From the NCBI GenBank assembly GCA_038137215.1, contig JAYQBG010000010.1, positions 27,443 to 91,442 on the forward strand: 64,000 nucleotides of DNA, in the 5' to 3' direction. This document shows, one piece after another, positions 44,615-52,541 of this stretch (positions are counted from its first letter, which is position 1; each line of letters begins with the position of its first letter). Origin of the DNA: JABJAG01 sp038137215. GTDB lineage: Bacteria; Pseudomonadota; Alphaproteobacteria; UBA6615. Under the pieces are notes generated by a model. It worked only from the letters and a program-made list of their open reading frames with translations. It ran no database searches and was not told the DNA's origin. A program made the position numbers and the translations under genes.

Positions 44615-45040
44615 ATGGCTTTGTTCGTTCGCCCCATCATGCTTCTCCTCGCCTTCAGTGTCCCGGGCGTCCTGGCGGCCTGTACCGGCAGCCCGGCTGC
44701 ACCACAAAACCCGCTGTTTGGCGACTGGTCCATGGAGCTGCCGACCACACCGCGCATGCATGGCAACGAAATCGCCTTCCACCCGGACTGCGTCATCGCA
44801 AGCGGCAACCTCTTTGACAGCCGCGTCGTACAACCAGCCCGCTTTCTCAAGCAGGATGGACAAACCTATGTCTGGTATGGCCCGGCCACCGAAACCGCGA
44901 CGCTTTATCTCGATCAGGCTGCGCGGGTGGTCTTTCTGTCTCCCGACCGCATCGAAGTGGCCTGGCCGGAAGGATTCAGCGCGAACTACAGGCGCGCGAT
45001 CTTTGCGCAAACATCCAACGCGGATTGCCGGTTTCCCTAG
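44615..45040 (+). CDS. Putative lipoprotein
   Basis: A 141-residue protein whose N-terminus is a lipoprotein signal (RPIMLLLAFSVPGVLAAC, lipobox LAAC with the cysteine near residue 23). The mature part, with NPLFGDWSM, a paired-cysteine layout (PDC and ADC) and short alternating strands, looks like a small beta-sandwich, perhaps a lipocalin-like or META-type fold. I do not recognise a named family. It is in the same direction as the Mpo1-like gene and convergent with the next gene. Confidence 0.68.
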   Translation: MALFVRPIMLLLAFSVPGVLAACTGSPAAPQNPLFGDWSMELPTTPRMHGNEIAFHPDCVIASGNLFDSRVVQPARFLKQDGQTYVWYGPATETATLYLDQAARVVFLSPDRIEVAWPEGFSANYRRAIFAQTSNADCRFP

Positions 45041-45051
45041 AAAGTCTGGAT

Positions 45052-45333
45052 TCAGGACCCGCGAAAATTGTCGGGGAGCGGCGACATGTGGCCCACGCGC
45101 CGTGCTTCCTTCTCCCGGGCTTCAAGCACGTTGGTCACCAGCCGCCGGATGTACCAGCGCCGCGCCTCCGTCTCGCGCGCTTCGCGCGTATCGCCCTTGA
45201 TGCGTTTTTCGAGAAAGTCCGCTTCAAAGAAACAGCCGACCTTGCCACCGGTTTTAACGGTGTCGGCCTGCGCGATGCCGGGATAGGGCAACACAAGCCA
45301 GGTAACGGCCATCGATGTCAGAACCCAACGCAT
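45052..45333 (-). CDS. Small exported hypothetical protein
   Basis: 93 residues: a signal peptide (MRWVLTSMAVTWLVLPYPG, cleavage near AQA) and a strongly helical, Arg/Glu-rich mature part (DTREARETEARRWYIRRL) with a single cysteine. Its charge pattern suggests a coiled coil in the periplasm. No family is recognised. It is one of three small secreted-protein genes reading leftward between the methyltransferase and leuB. Confidence 0.6.
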   Translation of the reverse strand: MRWVLTSMAVTWLVLPYPGIAQADTVKTGGKVGCFFEADFLEKRIKGDTREARETEARRWYIRRLVTNVLEAREKEARRVGHMSPLPDNFRGS

Positions 45334-45383
45334 ATTAGATGATACTTATTTTATCGTGCCGGGTGCAAACGCGAATTACGCGG

Positions 45384-45698
45384 TCAGCTTCCCGGACGGG
45401 GTGGCGGGAACACCACGGATGATTCCGATGAACCGCGCGTTTTGGGACTGGCCAGCGCCGCATCGAGCATCGCGTTGAGACTCGCGCGGGTGTCGGCCTT
45501 GCGGGCCGCGTCACTTTTCCCGATCTCCGCCAGAAACGCTTCACTGACCGCGCACTGATGCCCGGCGATCTGCTTTCCGGTAGAGGATTCCACGATTTGC
45601 TGGGCAAACACAGATCCGCAGACCAAGACAAAACCGGCCACAAGAGCACTCAAGCATCCAGCCCTTGCGATCATGCGAATTTTTGCTACACCGATCAT
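45384..45698 (-). CDS. Small exported hypothetical protein
   Basis: 104 residues from ATG 45698, which overlaps the upstream stop as ATGA and so is translationally coupled to it. A hydrophobic signal segment (CLSALVAGFVLVCGSVFA) is followed by a short mature region with STGKQIAGHQCAVSEAFLAEI and helical DAARKADTRASLNAMLDAAL. The tail PPPRPGS is flexible. No family is recognised. It forms an operon with the gene at 45695-46138. Confidence 0.62.
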   Translation of the reverse strand: MIGVAKIRMIARAGCLSALVAGFVLVCGSVFAQQIVESSTGKQIAGHQCAVSEAFLAEIGKSDAARKADTRASLNAMLDAALASPKTRGSSESSVVFPPPRPGS

Positions 45699-46138
45699 TG
45701 ATCCGCCCAAGACTTAATGGTCGGTGTCGCCTGAGTTCCAAAATGAAATGAGAAATTCATCAAGGTCCACTCATCCGTTGCCCGATAGATCATAAACTCA
45801 GCGAGCAACGGAGTGACGTCGAAAGCCAACAGATAGCGTAATACCGCCAGTCGTTCCCCAAGCGGTCGCGTCTGGTTCAATTCATAACCGTGGATATCCC
45901 CGCCCAGACCGTAAACGCTCTCAAGCTGTTTCACGACACCCGGCCAACCCGGCGTCGTTTCGGCCTGGTAGAATTCGTCCGTTTGCAGCTGTCGAAGAAC
46001 GGACGTCGAATCCTTTTCGACATAGGCGTCCATCAGACGATCGAGTTTGGCGCGCGCGTCGTCCAAGCTTTCCGCCGAAACAGGAAGCATGGTTGCAAAC
46101 AACGCTGCGAGAGCAACTAGAAAAACCCGAAGAGACAT
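45695..46138 (-). CDS. Exported hypothetical protein, NTF2/SnoaL-like shape
   Basis: 147 residues with a clean signal peptide (MSLRVFLVALAALFATMLP, cleavage near VSA). The mature part starts with a helix (DDARAKLDRLMDAYVEK), continues to a central RYLLAFDVTPLLAEFMIY and ends with strands (EWTLMNFSFHFGTQ), a helix-then-sheet order like NTF2/SnoaL-fold proteins of the DUF4440-type. That is fold guessing only. It is the first gene of the coupled pair and starts 51 bases downstream of leuB's stop in the same direction. Confidence 0.65.
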   Translation of the reverse strand: MSLRVFLVALAALFATMLPVSAESLDDARAKLDRLMDAYVEKDSTSVLRQLQTDEFYQAETTPGWPGVVKQLESVYGLGGDIHGYELNQTRPLGERLAVLRYLLAFDVTPLLAEFMIYRATDEWTLMNFSFHFGTQATPTIKSWADQ

Positions 46139-46189
46139 ACCAAAATAGTGTCAGAGCGGCTGTTTCGGAGCAAGCCAAACAACCTCGCG

Positions 46190-47305
46190 CTATGCTGACA
46201 GGCTGTCGAGTTCCTTGAGGAGTTTGGTGCCCATTTCCTCGGTCGAGACCTCGGTGCAGCCGTCCTGCATGATATCGCCGGTGCGATAGCCCTCATTCAG
46301 GACGTTCTGCACCGCCTTCTCGACCATGTCGGCCTCATTGCCGAGATCGAAAGAGTAACGCAGCATCATCGCGAAGCTGAGCAGCATGGCCAGAGGGTTG
46401 GCCTTGCCCTGCCCGGAAATGTCCGGCGCCGAGCCGTGCACGGGCTCGTACATGGCACGGCGGGCGCCCGTCATCGGATCGACTGCACCCAGGCTGGCCG
46501 AGGGCAGCATGCCCAGCGAGCCGGTCATCATCGCGGCTTCGTCGGACAGGATATCGCCGAACAGATTGTCGGTGACGATCACGTCGAACTGATGCGGATT
46601 GCGCAGCAACTGCATGGCGCAGTTGTCGGCCAGGATGTGTTCGAACTCCACATCGGGGAATTCTTCCTCGGCGACACGCCCAGCGATCTTCCGCCAGAAG
46701 GCACCGGTTTCCATAACGTTGGATTTCTCGGCCGAGTGCAACTTGTTGCCGCGCTTGCGGGCCAGTTCGAACCCGACCCGCAGCACCCGGACGATTTCGT
46801 CCTCGGTGTAGGCCTGGGTGTCGATGAAGCGCTTGGTGCCGTCTTCCAGGGTCTGCTCGCCACGCGGCTCACCGAAATAGACGCCCGAAGTCAGCTCGCG
46901 CAGGATCATGATGTCCAGCCCCTTCACCACTTCCGGCTTCAGGGTGGAGGCATCCACCATCGCGTCCATGACAATCGCCGGGCGCAGATTGGCAAACAGG
47001 TCGAGTTCCTTGCGCAGGCGCAGCAGACCGGCTTCCGGCCGATGCTCTCGGGGTACGTCGTCCCATTTCGGACCGCCGACCGCACCGAACAGCACCGCAT
47101 CGAGGTTCAGGGCTTTCGCCATGGTGTCATCGGTGATCGAGACACCGTGTTCGTCATAACAGGCGCCGCCGACGAGATCCTCATCGACCGCGAAGGACAC
47201 CGCTTCCTTGGCCTCGAACCAGCCCATCACGCGCTGGACCTGTTCCATCACCTCGGGCCCGATACCGTCACCCGGAAGAACCAGAACACTCTTGTTGGCG
47301 GGCAT
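46190..47305 (-). CDS. leuB: 3-isopropylmalate dehydrogenase
   Basis: A 371-residue enzyme that oxidises and decarboxylates 3-isopropylmalate to 2-oxoisocaproate in leucine synthesis. VLPGDGIGPEVMEQV at the N-terminus, the substrate motif LRKELDLFANLRP, and the metal/NAD region DNLFGDILSDEAAMMTGSLGMLPSASL are all canonical. It is separated from leuD by 174 bases that hold a palindromic repeat (type C). It is the last leucine gene in the leuC-leuD-leuB order. Confidence 0.97.
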   Translation of the reverse strand: MPANKSVLVLPGDGIGPEVMEQVQRVMGWFEAKEAVSFAVDEDLVGGACYDEHGVSITDDTMAKALNLDAVLFGAVGGPKWDDVPREHRPEAGLLRLRKELDLFANLRPAIVMDAMVDASTLKPEVVKGLDIMILRELTSGVYFGEPRGEQTLEDGTKRFIDTQAYTEDEIVRVLRVGFELARKRGNKLHSAEKSNVMETGAFWRKIAGRVAEEEFPDVEFEHILADNCAMQLLRNPHQFDVIVTDNLFGDILSDEAAMMTGSLGMLPSASLGAVDPMTGARRAMYEPVHGSAPDISGQGKANPLAMLLSFAMMLRYSFDLGNEADMVEKAVQNVLNEGYRTGDIMQDGCTEVSTEEMGTKLLKELDSLSA

Positions 47306-47372
47306 GAACCCCTCCCCCTTTTTCTGCAGGACCGGTCGTTGGTCAGTCCCGACTGTGAAACTTCTGTCGTTT

Positions 47373-47463
47373 CGTCACCCCCGCGAAGGCGGGGGTCCAT
47401 CAACACCAATGCGAGACTGATCAGTGCCCGCGCTTATGGATTCCCGCCTCCGCAGGAATGACG
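47373..47463. repeat. Dispersed palindromic repeat, type C (two hairpins)
   Basis: Begins cgtcacccccgcgaaggcgg with a tight cccccgc/gcggggg hairpin (47378-47395) and ends ggattcccgcctccgcagga then atgacg, so the ends also pair. This is the 'cgtcattcccgcgaaggcggg' type of repeat common in alphaproteobacteria. It lies between leuD and leuB, inside the operon. Confidence 0.8.
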
Positions 47464-47479
47464 GTGTTAGCTCAGGCGT

Positions 47480-48103
47480 CTAGGACGCGTCGCGGTACAG
47501 CCAGGGCTGCTGGCTTTTCTGATCGCCTTCGAAACCACCGATGGTCTCGCCGCGCTGCATGGTCAGCCCGATATCGTCGAGACCTTCGAGTAGGCACTGC
47601 TTGAGGAACTCGTCGATCTCGAAGGGATAGACCACGCCGTTGGGCGCATGAATTTCCTGCTTTTCCAGATCGACACTGATTTCCGGATTCTCCGGATCGT
47701 TGGCCACGATCATCAGATTGTCGATCTGCTCCTGCGGCAGCTTGATGAGCAGCATGCCGTTCTTGAAGCTGTTGTTGTAGAAGATGTCGGCGAAGGTCGG
47801 CGCGACCACCACCTTTATGCCGAAATCCTGCAGCGCCCAGGGCGCATGTTCGCGCGACGACCCACAACCGAAATTGTCGCCGGCAATCAGGATCTCCGCG
47901 TTGGTGTAGGGCTCCCGGTCGAGGACGAAATCGCCCGTGGGCTTGCCGCTTTCATCGGTGCGCAGTTCATAGAACAACCCCTTGCCCAGCCCCGTGCGCG
48001 CAATCGTCTTGAGGAACTGCTTGGGGATGATCTTGTCGGTATCGATGTTGACCATCGGCAGCGGGGCGGCAACGCCCGTGACCTTGTTGAATTTTTCCAT
48101 CAC
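47480..48103 (-). CDS. leuD: 3-isopropylmalate dehydratase, small subunit
   Basis: A 207-residue small subunit of isopropylmalate isomerase. NIDTDKIIPKQFLKTI near the N-terminus and GDNFGCGSSREHAPWAL (about 95-111) are the standard motifs of LeuD, the swivelling domain that completes the aconitase-like active site with LeuC. The frame begins MMEKF; either Met could start. It lies 36 bases downstream of leuC. Confidence 0.97.
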   Translation of the reverse strand: MMEKFNKVTGVAAPLPMVNIDTDKIIPKQFLKTIARTGLGKGLFYELRTDESGKPTGDFVLDREPYTNAEILIAGDNFGCGSSREHAPWALQDFGIKVVVAPTFADIFYNNSFKNGMLLIKLPQEQIDNLMIVANDPENPEISVDLEKQEIHAPNGVVYPFEIDEFLKQCLLEGLDDIGLTMQRGETIGGFEGDQKSQQPWLYRDAS

Positions 48104-48139
48104 GCAACTCCTCGCGTTAAATCCGTCTTCAGTACCCGC

Positions 48140-49552
48140 TTAGCTGTCCAGATCGCGGACATCGGTCAGCTTGCCGGTGATCGCGGCAGCCGCAGCCATG
48201 GCCGGGCTGACCAGATGGGTGCGCCCGCCGCGGCCCTGACGGCCCTCGAAATTCCGGTTGGAGGTCGAGGCGCAACGTTCACCCGGCTCCAGCTTGTCCG
48301 CATTCATCGCCAGACACATGGAACATCCCGGCTCGCGCCAGTCGAAACCGGCCTCTTTCAGAATTTCATCGATGCCTTCCTGCTCGGCCTGCTCCTTCAC
48401 AAGGCCGGAGCCCGGTACCACCATGGCGTGGACGGCATCAGAAACCTTGCGTCCCTTGGCCACCTGGGCAACCGCGCGCAGATCCTCGATCCGCCCGTTG
48501 GTGCACGATCCGATAAAGACCTTGTCCACGCCCACATCCTGCATCTTCGTCCCGGCCTTGAGATCCATGTATTCCAGCGAGCGCTCCCAGGCCTGACGCT
48601 GATTGTCGTCGCGCGCATCGTTCTCCGGATCGGGCACCGCGCCGGTGATCGGCACTACGTTTTCCGGGCTGGTACCCCAGGTCACCTGCGGCGGGATATC
48701 AGCAGCCGCCAGGCGGACCTCCTTGTCGTAATGCGCACCTTCATCGGAGGGCAGGGTCCGCCAATAGGCTTCGGCCTGCTCCCAGGCAGCACCCTTGGGC
48801 GCCATCGGGCGGCCCTTGAGAAATTCGTAAGTCGTCTCGTCGGGTGCCACCAGACCGGCGCGTGCGCCACCCTCAATCGACATGTTGCACATGGTCATGC
48901 GGCCTTCCATGGACAGCGCGCGGACCGCGTCCCCGGCATATTCGATCACCGAGCCGGTGCCACCGGCGGTGCCGATGGCGCCGATGATGGCAAGGATCAT
49001 GTCTTTCGCCGTTACGCCGAGGGACAACTCACCGTCAACGGAGACCAGCAGGTTCTTCGCCGGGCGCTGTAAAAGCGTCTGGGTGGCCAGCACATGCTCC
49101 ACCTCGGAGGTGCCGATCCCGAAGGCCAGCGCACCGAACGCGCCATGGGTCGCCGTGTGGCTGTCGCCGCAGACGATGGTCGTCCCCGGCAGGGTGAAGC
49201 CCTGTTCCGGCCCGATGATGTGGACAATGCCCTGACGGATATCGTCCATATCGAAGAGCTCGATCCCGAACTCCTCGCAGTTGCTAGTCAGGGTCTCGAC
49301 CTGAATCCGGGATTCTTCATCCTCGATCCCGCCGCTGCGGTCCGTAGTCGGGACGTTGTGGTCGGCCACGGCGAGGGTGGCGTCCGGGCGGCGGACAGTG
49401 CGCCCGGCCAGGCGCAGCCCCTCGAAGGCCTGCGGACTGGTCACCTCATGGACGAGATGACGGTCGATATAGATCAGGCAGGTGCCATCGTCCTGCACAT
49501 CGACCAGATGGGATTCCCAGATTTTGTCGAACAGTGTTTTCGGCTGCGCCAT
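48140..49552 (-). CDS. leuC: 3-isopropylmalate dehydratase, large subunit
   Basis: A 470-residue aconitase-family subunit that binds the 4Fe-4S cluster and interconverts 2- and 3-isopropylmalate with LeuD. VCGDSHTATHGAFGALAFGIG, the cluster cysteines in FIGSCTNGRIEDLR and in EPGCSMCLAMN, and SNRNFEGRQGRGGRTHLVSP are all present. It starts downstream of the rplS terminator hairpin, so the leucine genes form their own unit, although no leader peptide rich in Leu codons was seen. Confidence 0.97.
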   Translation of the reverse strand: MAQPKTLFDKIWESHLVDVQDDGTCLIYIDRHLVHEVTSPQAFEGLRLAGRTVRRPDATLAVADHNVPTTDRSGGIEDEESRIQVETLTSNCEEFGIELFDMDDIRQGIVHIIGPEQGFTLPGTTIVCGDSHTATHGAFGALAFGIGTSEVEHVLATQTLLQRPAKNLLVSVDGELSLGVTAKDMILAIIGAIGTAGGTGSVIEYAGDAVRALSMEGRMTMCNMSIEGGARAGLVAPDETTYEFLKGRPMAPKGAAWEQAEAYWRTLPSDEGAHYDKEVRLAAADIPPQVTWGTSPENVVPITGAVPDPENDARDDNQRQAWERSLEYMDLKAGTKMQDVGVDKVFIGSCTNGRIEDLRAVAQVAKGRKVSDAVHAMVVPGSGLVKEQAEQEGIDEILKEAGFDWREPGCSMCLAMNADKLEPGERCASTSNRNFEGRQGRGGRTHLVSPAMAAAAAITGKLTDVRDLDS

Positions 49553-49581
49553 TTTCTTGTCTTCCTGCTGAACATCATCGC

Positions 49582-49618
49582 AAAAGCAAAACGCCCCGCG
49601 AACAATTGCTCCGGGGCG
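49582..49618 (-). terminator. Rho-independent terminator after rplS
   Basis: On the minus strand cgccccg (49618-49612) pairs with cggggcg (49598-49592) around a 13-base loop and is followed by the T-rich gttttgctttt (49592-49582). It lies 40 bases past the rplS stop and ends the ribosomal/RNA-modification operon before leuC. Confidence 0.88.
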
Positions 49619-49657
49619 CTGCCTCTATACCTCGGCCCACCTTTCGGAGCCGTATTT

Positions 49658-50131
49658 CTATTCGGACTTGGTTTCAGCCTCGGGGGTCGCGACCACGTCG
49701 TCGGGGCGTTCGGCGGTGCCGGTCTCCGGCACCACGACCTTGCCCTTGCCCTTACGTGCCGACATTCCGCGACCGGTCGTCCGCTCGGTGATCCGGGCGC
49801 GCTTGCCGGTACGGCCACGCAGATAATAAAGCTTGGCGCGACGCACCTTACCGCGGCGCACGACGTCGATGGAATCGACACGCGGGCCATAGAGCGGGAA
49901 GACACGTTCCACACCCTCGCCGAAGGAAATCTTGCGCACCGTGAAGGACGAGTTGATCCCGTCATTCTTCACCGCAATGCACACACCTTCATAGGCCTGG
50001 ATACGCTCGCGCTCGCCTTCGACGACGCGCACATTCACGCGCACCGTATCGCCCGGACCGAACTCGGGGGTCTCGCGGGCTTCCTGCAGCTTTGCCAGCT
50101 GGTCGGCCTCAAACTTCTCAAGCGTGTTCAT
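49658..50131 (-). CDS. rplS: 50S ribosomal protein L19
   Basis: Starts at ATG 50131 (MNTLEKFEADQL), overlapping the trmD stop by 4 bases; 157 residues. GDTVRVNVRVVEGERERIQAYEG and SFGEGVERVFPLYGPRVDSI are the conserved L19 regions at the 30S-50S interface. The C-terminal tail of about 45 residues (TTGRGMSARKGKGKVVVPE onward, ending acidic) is longer than in E. coli L19 (115 residues), as in other alphaproteobacteria. It ends with a strong terminator. Confidence 0.96.
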   Translation of the reverse strand: MNTLEKFEADQLAKLQEARETPEFGPGDTVRVNVRVVEGERERIQAYEGVCIAVKNDGINSSFTVRKISFGEGVERVFPLYGPRVDSIDVVRRGKVRRAKLYYLRGRTGKRARITERTTGRGMSARKGKGKVVVPETGTAERPDDVVATPEAETKSE

Positions 50132-50874
50132 CGCTCTTGTCCTTCTTCGTCCTGCTTCACGAAACGCTGCCAGAGATCCGGCCGGCGTTCGCGGGTAACC
50201 TGTTCCGCCTGTTCCCGCCGCCACTGCGCCACCCGGCCATGATGGCCGGAGGTCAGCACGTCGGGCACCAGACGCTCAATGCCCTGCCGATCAGTCCAGC
50301 TGGCCGGCCTTGTGTACTGCGGGTATTCGAGCAACCCGCTTTCAAAACTCTCTTCCGAGAGCGACTCCGCTGCGCCGAGCACTCCCGGCAACAACCGGAC
50401 AACTGCATCGAGCAAAACCAGTGCCGCAGGCTCACCACCCGAAAGCACGTAATCCCCAACGCTGACATCCTCGGCCTGCCATGCATCGAGCACACGCTGA
50501 TCGACACCTTCAAACCGGCCACAGACCAGTATCACGCCGGGGCCATCCGCAAGGTTTCGGACGCGCGCCTGATCCAACGGACAACCGCGGGGCGTGAGAT
50601 AGATGATCGGCCGCGGATCGTCAACCTGATTGACGGCTTCCGAGAGCGCCAAATCCACGATATCCGGGCGCATGACCATGCCGGGCCCGCCCCCGAAGGG
50701 CTGGTCATCGACCGTGGCGTGGCGGTCGGTGGCCTGATCGCGGATATTCCGGGCCTCGAGCGACCATATCTCGCGCTCCAGCGCCCGGCCATGGAGCGAC
50801 TGACCCAGCGGCCCCGGAAACATCTCCGGGTAGAGCGTCAGCACACTTGCGGCCCAGGGGTTTGCCTTGCTCAT
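50128..50874 (-). CDS. trmD: tRNA (guanine-N1)-methyltransferase
   Basis: A 248-residue SPOUT methyltransferase that makes m1G37 in tRNA to prevent frameshifting. The N-terminal LTLYPEMFPGPLGQSL, the GGGPGMVMRPD segment and the trefoil-knot SAM site around VGDYVLSGGEPAALVLLDAVVRLLPG are complete. It overlaps rimM upstream and rplS downstream by 4 bases each, showing tight translational coupling in the standard rpsP-rimM-trmD-rplS order. Confidence 0.97.
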   Translation of the reverse strand: MSKANPWAASVLTLYPEMFPGPLGQSLHGRALEREIWSLEARNIRDQATDRHATVDDQPFGGGPGMVMRPDIVDLALSEAVNQVDDPRPIIYLTPRGCPLDQARVRNLADGPGVILVCGRFEGVDQRVLDAWQAEDVSVGDYVLSGGEPAALVLLDAVVRLLPGVLGAAESLSEESFESGLLEYPQYTRPASWTDRQGIERLVPDVLTSGHHGRVAQWRREQAEQVTRERRPDLWQRFVKQDEEGQER

Positions 50875-51422
50875 GGCTTGGTTTCCGCATCCGCGCCCGC
50901 CCGGAGGATCTGCGCGGCATCGACCACCATGCGGCCGCCGGACACATCGACCGCCGGCACGGCGGCACGGGTGAAGGGGATGGTGGAAACACCACCCCGG
51001 CGATCGTCGATCTCGAGCATGTCGCCACCGCCGAAATTCTGGACCGAACGAACGGTGCCGAGTTCCGCATCGTCCTGCCCCAGAACCGCAAGTCCCACCA
51101 GATCGGCGTAGTAGAACTCTTCTTCCTCGGCTTCTGGCAGGCGCGCGCGGGGCACATAAAACTGCATGCCCTTGAGCGCTTCGGCCGCGTTGCGGTCTTC
51201 GACCCCCTCGATATGTATCAGAATCTGGCCCTTGCCGGTCCGGTTCCGCACTTCAAGTTCGAACGACACCTGGCCATCCGCGCTTTCCACCGGCCCATAG
51301 GCCCCGACATCCTCGGGGACGTCGGTATAGGGACGGACTCGGACAAGACCGCGCAGGCCGTGCGCGCCCGTCACGACACCGACGCAAACCCGTTTGCCAG
51401 AATCTCCGTCGGTGCCGGTCAT
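50871..51422 (-). CDS. rimM: Ribosome maturation factor RimM
   Basis: A 183-residue 16S-processing factor that binds S19 during 30S maturation. The N-terminal beta barrel starts CVGVVTGAHGLRGLVRVRPYTD and the PRC-barrel domain contains EEEFYYADLVGLAVLG and VQNFGGGDMLEI. It lies 20 bases after rpsP and overlaps trmD by 4 bases. Confidence 0.95.
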   Translation of the reverse strand: MTGTDGDSGKRVCVGVVTGAHGLRGLVRVRPYTDVPEDVGAYGPVESADGQVSFELEVRNRTGKGQILIHIEGVEDRNAAEALKGMQFYVPRARLPEAEEEEFYYADLVGLAVLGQDDAELGTVRSVQNFGGGDMLEIDDRRGGVSTIPFTRAAVPAVDVSGGRMVVDAAQILRAGADAETKP

Positions 51423-51442
51423 CGTTCAGATGAGTCCCGGAG

Positions 51443-51970
51443 TCAGGACTTCTCTTCGTCCGAAGCATCCTCGGCGGGAGCTTCTTCGGCAGCCTCTTCT
51501 GCGGGTGCTTCCTCAGCAGGGGCCTCCTCAGCCGCTGCGTCTTCAGCCGGAGCCTCTTCCGCAGGTGCTTCTTCGGCGGGCGCTTCCTCAGCGGGTGCAG
51601 TAGCTGCTTCCGCTTCGGCCGCGGCCGCCGCTTCGGCAGCCTCGGCGGCTTCCGCGGCACGTTCCTGCGCCTTGGCCTTCGGCAGATGCTTCTTGGTCTG
51701 GTCGCGCACAACCGGGGCGTCCATCAGGCCGGCCGCAGCGAAGAATTTCTGCACCCGGTCGGACGGCTTGGCGCCCACACCGATCCAGTGCTTGGCGCGT
51801 TCCTCGTCGAACTTCACCCGGTTGGGGTCGTCCTTGGCGAGCATGGGGTTGTACTGCCCGATGCGCTCGATGAAGCGTCCGTCACGCGCGCGCGCCTGAT
51901 CGGCAACAACGATGCGGTAGAAAGGCCGCTTTTTCGCGCCGCCGCGCGCCAGTCGAATACGTAATGCCAT
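51443..51970 (-). CDS. rpsP: 30S ribosomal protein S16 with long Ala/Glu-rich tail
   Basis: 175 residues. The first 85 are standard S16 (MALRIRLARGGAKKRPFYRI, then DGRFIERIGQYNP and the GAKPSDRVQKFF region). From about residue 105 the protein is a low-complexity run of Ala, Glu and Pro with EEAPA units repeated many times, to the end SDEEKS. Normal S16 has 80-100 residues. A milder version of such tails occurs in other alphaproteobacteria. The repeat DNA could change length by slippage. Confidence 0.96.
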   Translation of the reverse strand: MALRIRLARGGAKKRPFYRIVVADQARARDGRFIERIGQYNPMLAKDDPNRVKFDEERAKHWIGVGAKPSDRVQKFFAAAGLMDAPVVRDQTKKHLPKAKAQERAAEAAEAAEAAAAAEAEAATAPAEEAPAEEAPAEEAPAEDAAAEEAPAEEAPAEEAAEEAPAEDASDEEKS

Positions 51971-52021
51971 GGGTAACTTCCTTTTCTTTCTTGGTAACTG
52001 TTGTGTTGGTTGGAAAGGCGA

Positions 52022-52150
52022 TCAGGCCGCGCCGCGGCACAACGCCTCAATCTTGTGACCATCGGGGTCAAGAACGAAGGCCGCGTCACAGAACGCACCG
52101 CTGGCGGCAATGTCGCTGACCCCAAGCGAGATTTGATCAAGCATCGCCAT
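52022..52150 (-). pseudogene. Collapsed copy of the neighbouring VOC gene (large internal deletion)
   Basis: A 42-codon frame (start ATG 52150 or 52144) reads MLDQISLGVSDIAASGAFCD and then at once AAFVLDPDGHKIEALCRGAA. These are the first and last parts of the VOC protein encoded directly upstream (ISIGVSDLARSAAFYD and GAFVLDPDGHKLEAMHLPP) with about 85 residues between them missing. It is best read as a tandem duplicate that suffered an in-frame deletion. A functional micro-protein is unlikely. Confidence 0.75.
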
Positions 52151-52152
52151 GA

Positions 52153-52533
52153 TCAGGCCGGCGGCAGGTGCATGGCTTCGAGCTTGTGACCATCCGGGTC
52201 GAGCACGAAGGCACCATAATAAGTGTCGCGATATTGCGGCCGTAGACCGGGGGCCCCGTCGCCGACGGCACCGGAGATGATCGCGGTTTCATAAAAGGCA
52301 TCGACCTGGATCGGGCTTTCGGCCGCAAACGCGATGTGCCGTCCATCATCGACAGGCACGCTGAGTTCTTCGCGTTCGTTGATCCAGAACACCCCGCCGC
52401 CATCCTTCGGCTTCCAGGACACCGTGCCGGGCTTTTCCATGTAGCGCTCATGCCCGAGCGCGCCGAGCACGGCATCATAGAATGCCGCCGAACGGGCCAG
52501 GTCGGACACACCGATGGAGATATGATGGAACAT
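52153..52533 (-). CDS. VOC-family protein (glyoxalase-like)
   Basis: A 126-residue single-unit VOC protein. It starts FHHISIGVSDLARSAAFYDAVL, has GGGVFWINEREE in the middle, and ends APGLRPQYRDTYYGAFVLDPDGHKLEA with the metal-ligand glutamate. This is the lactoylglutathione-lyase-like/bleomycin-resistance fold; the substrate is unknown. It lies 8 bases after ffh in the same direction and 2 bases before the collapsed copy, so it may be co-transcribed with ffh and rpsP. Confidence 0.8.
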   Translation of the reverse strand: MFHHISIGVSDLARSAAFYDAVLGALGHERYMEKPGTVSWKPKDGGGVFWINEREELSVPVDDGRHIAFAAESPIQVDAFYETAIISGAVGDGAPGLRPQYRDTYYGAFVLDPDGHKLEAMHLPPA

Positions 52534-52541
52534 GGCTGCCT

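Noticed and set aside
49553..49657. Leucine attenuator upstream of leuC.
   Set aside because: The hairpin belongs to the end of rplS and no short leader peptide with a run of Leu codons lies between it and leuC.
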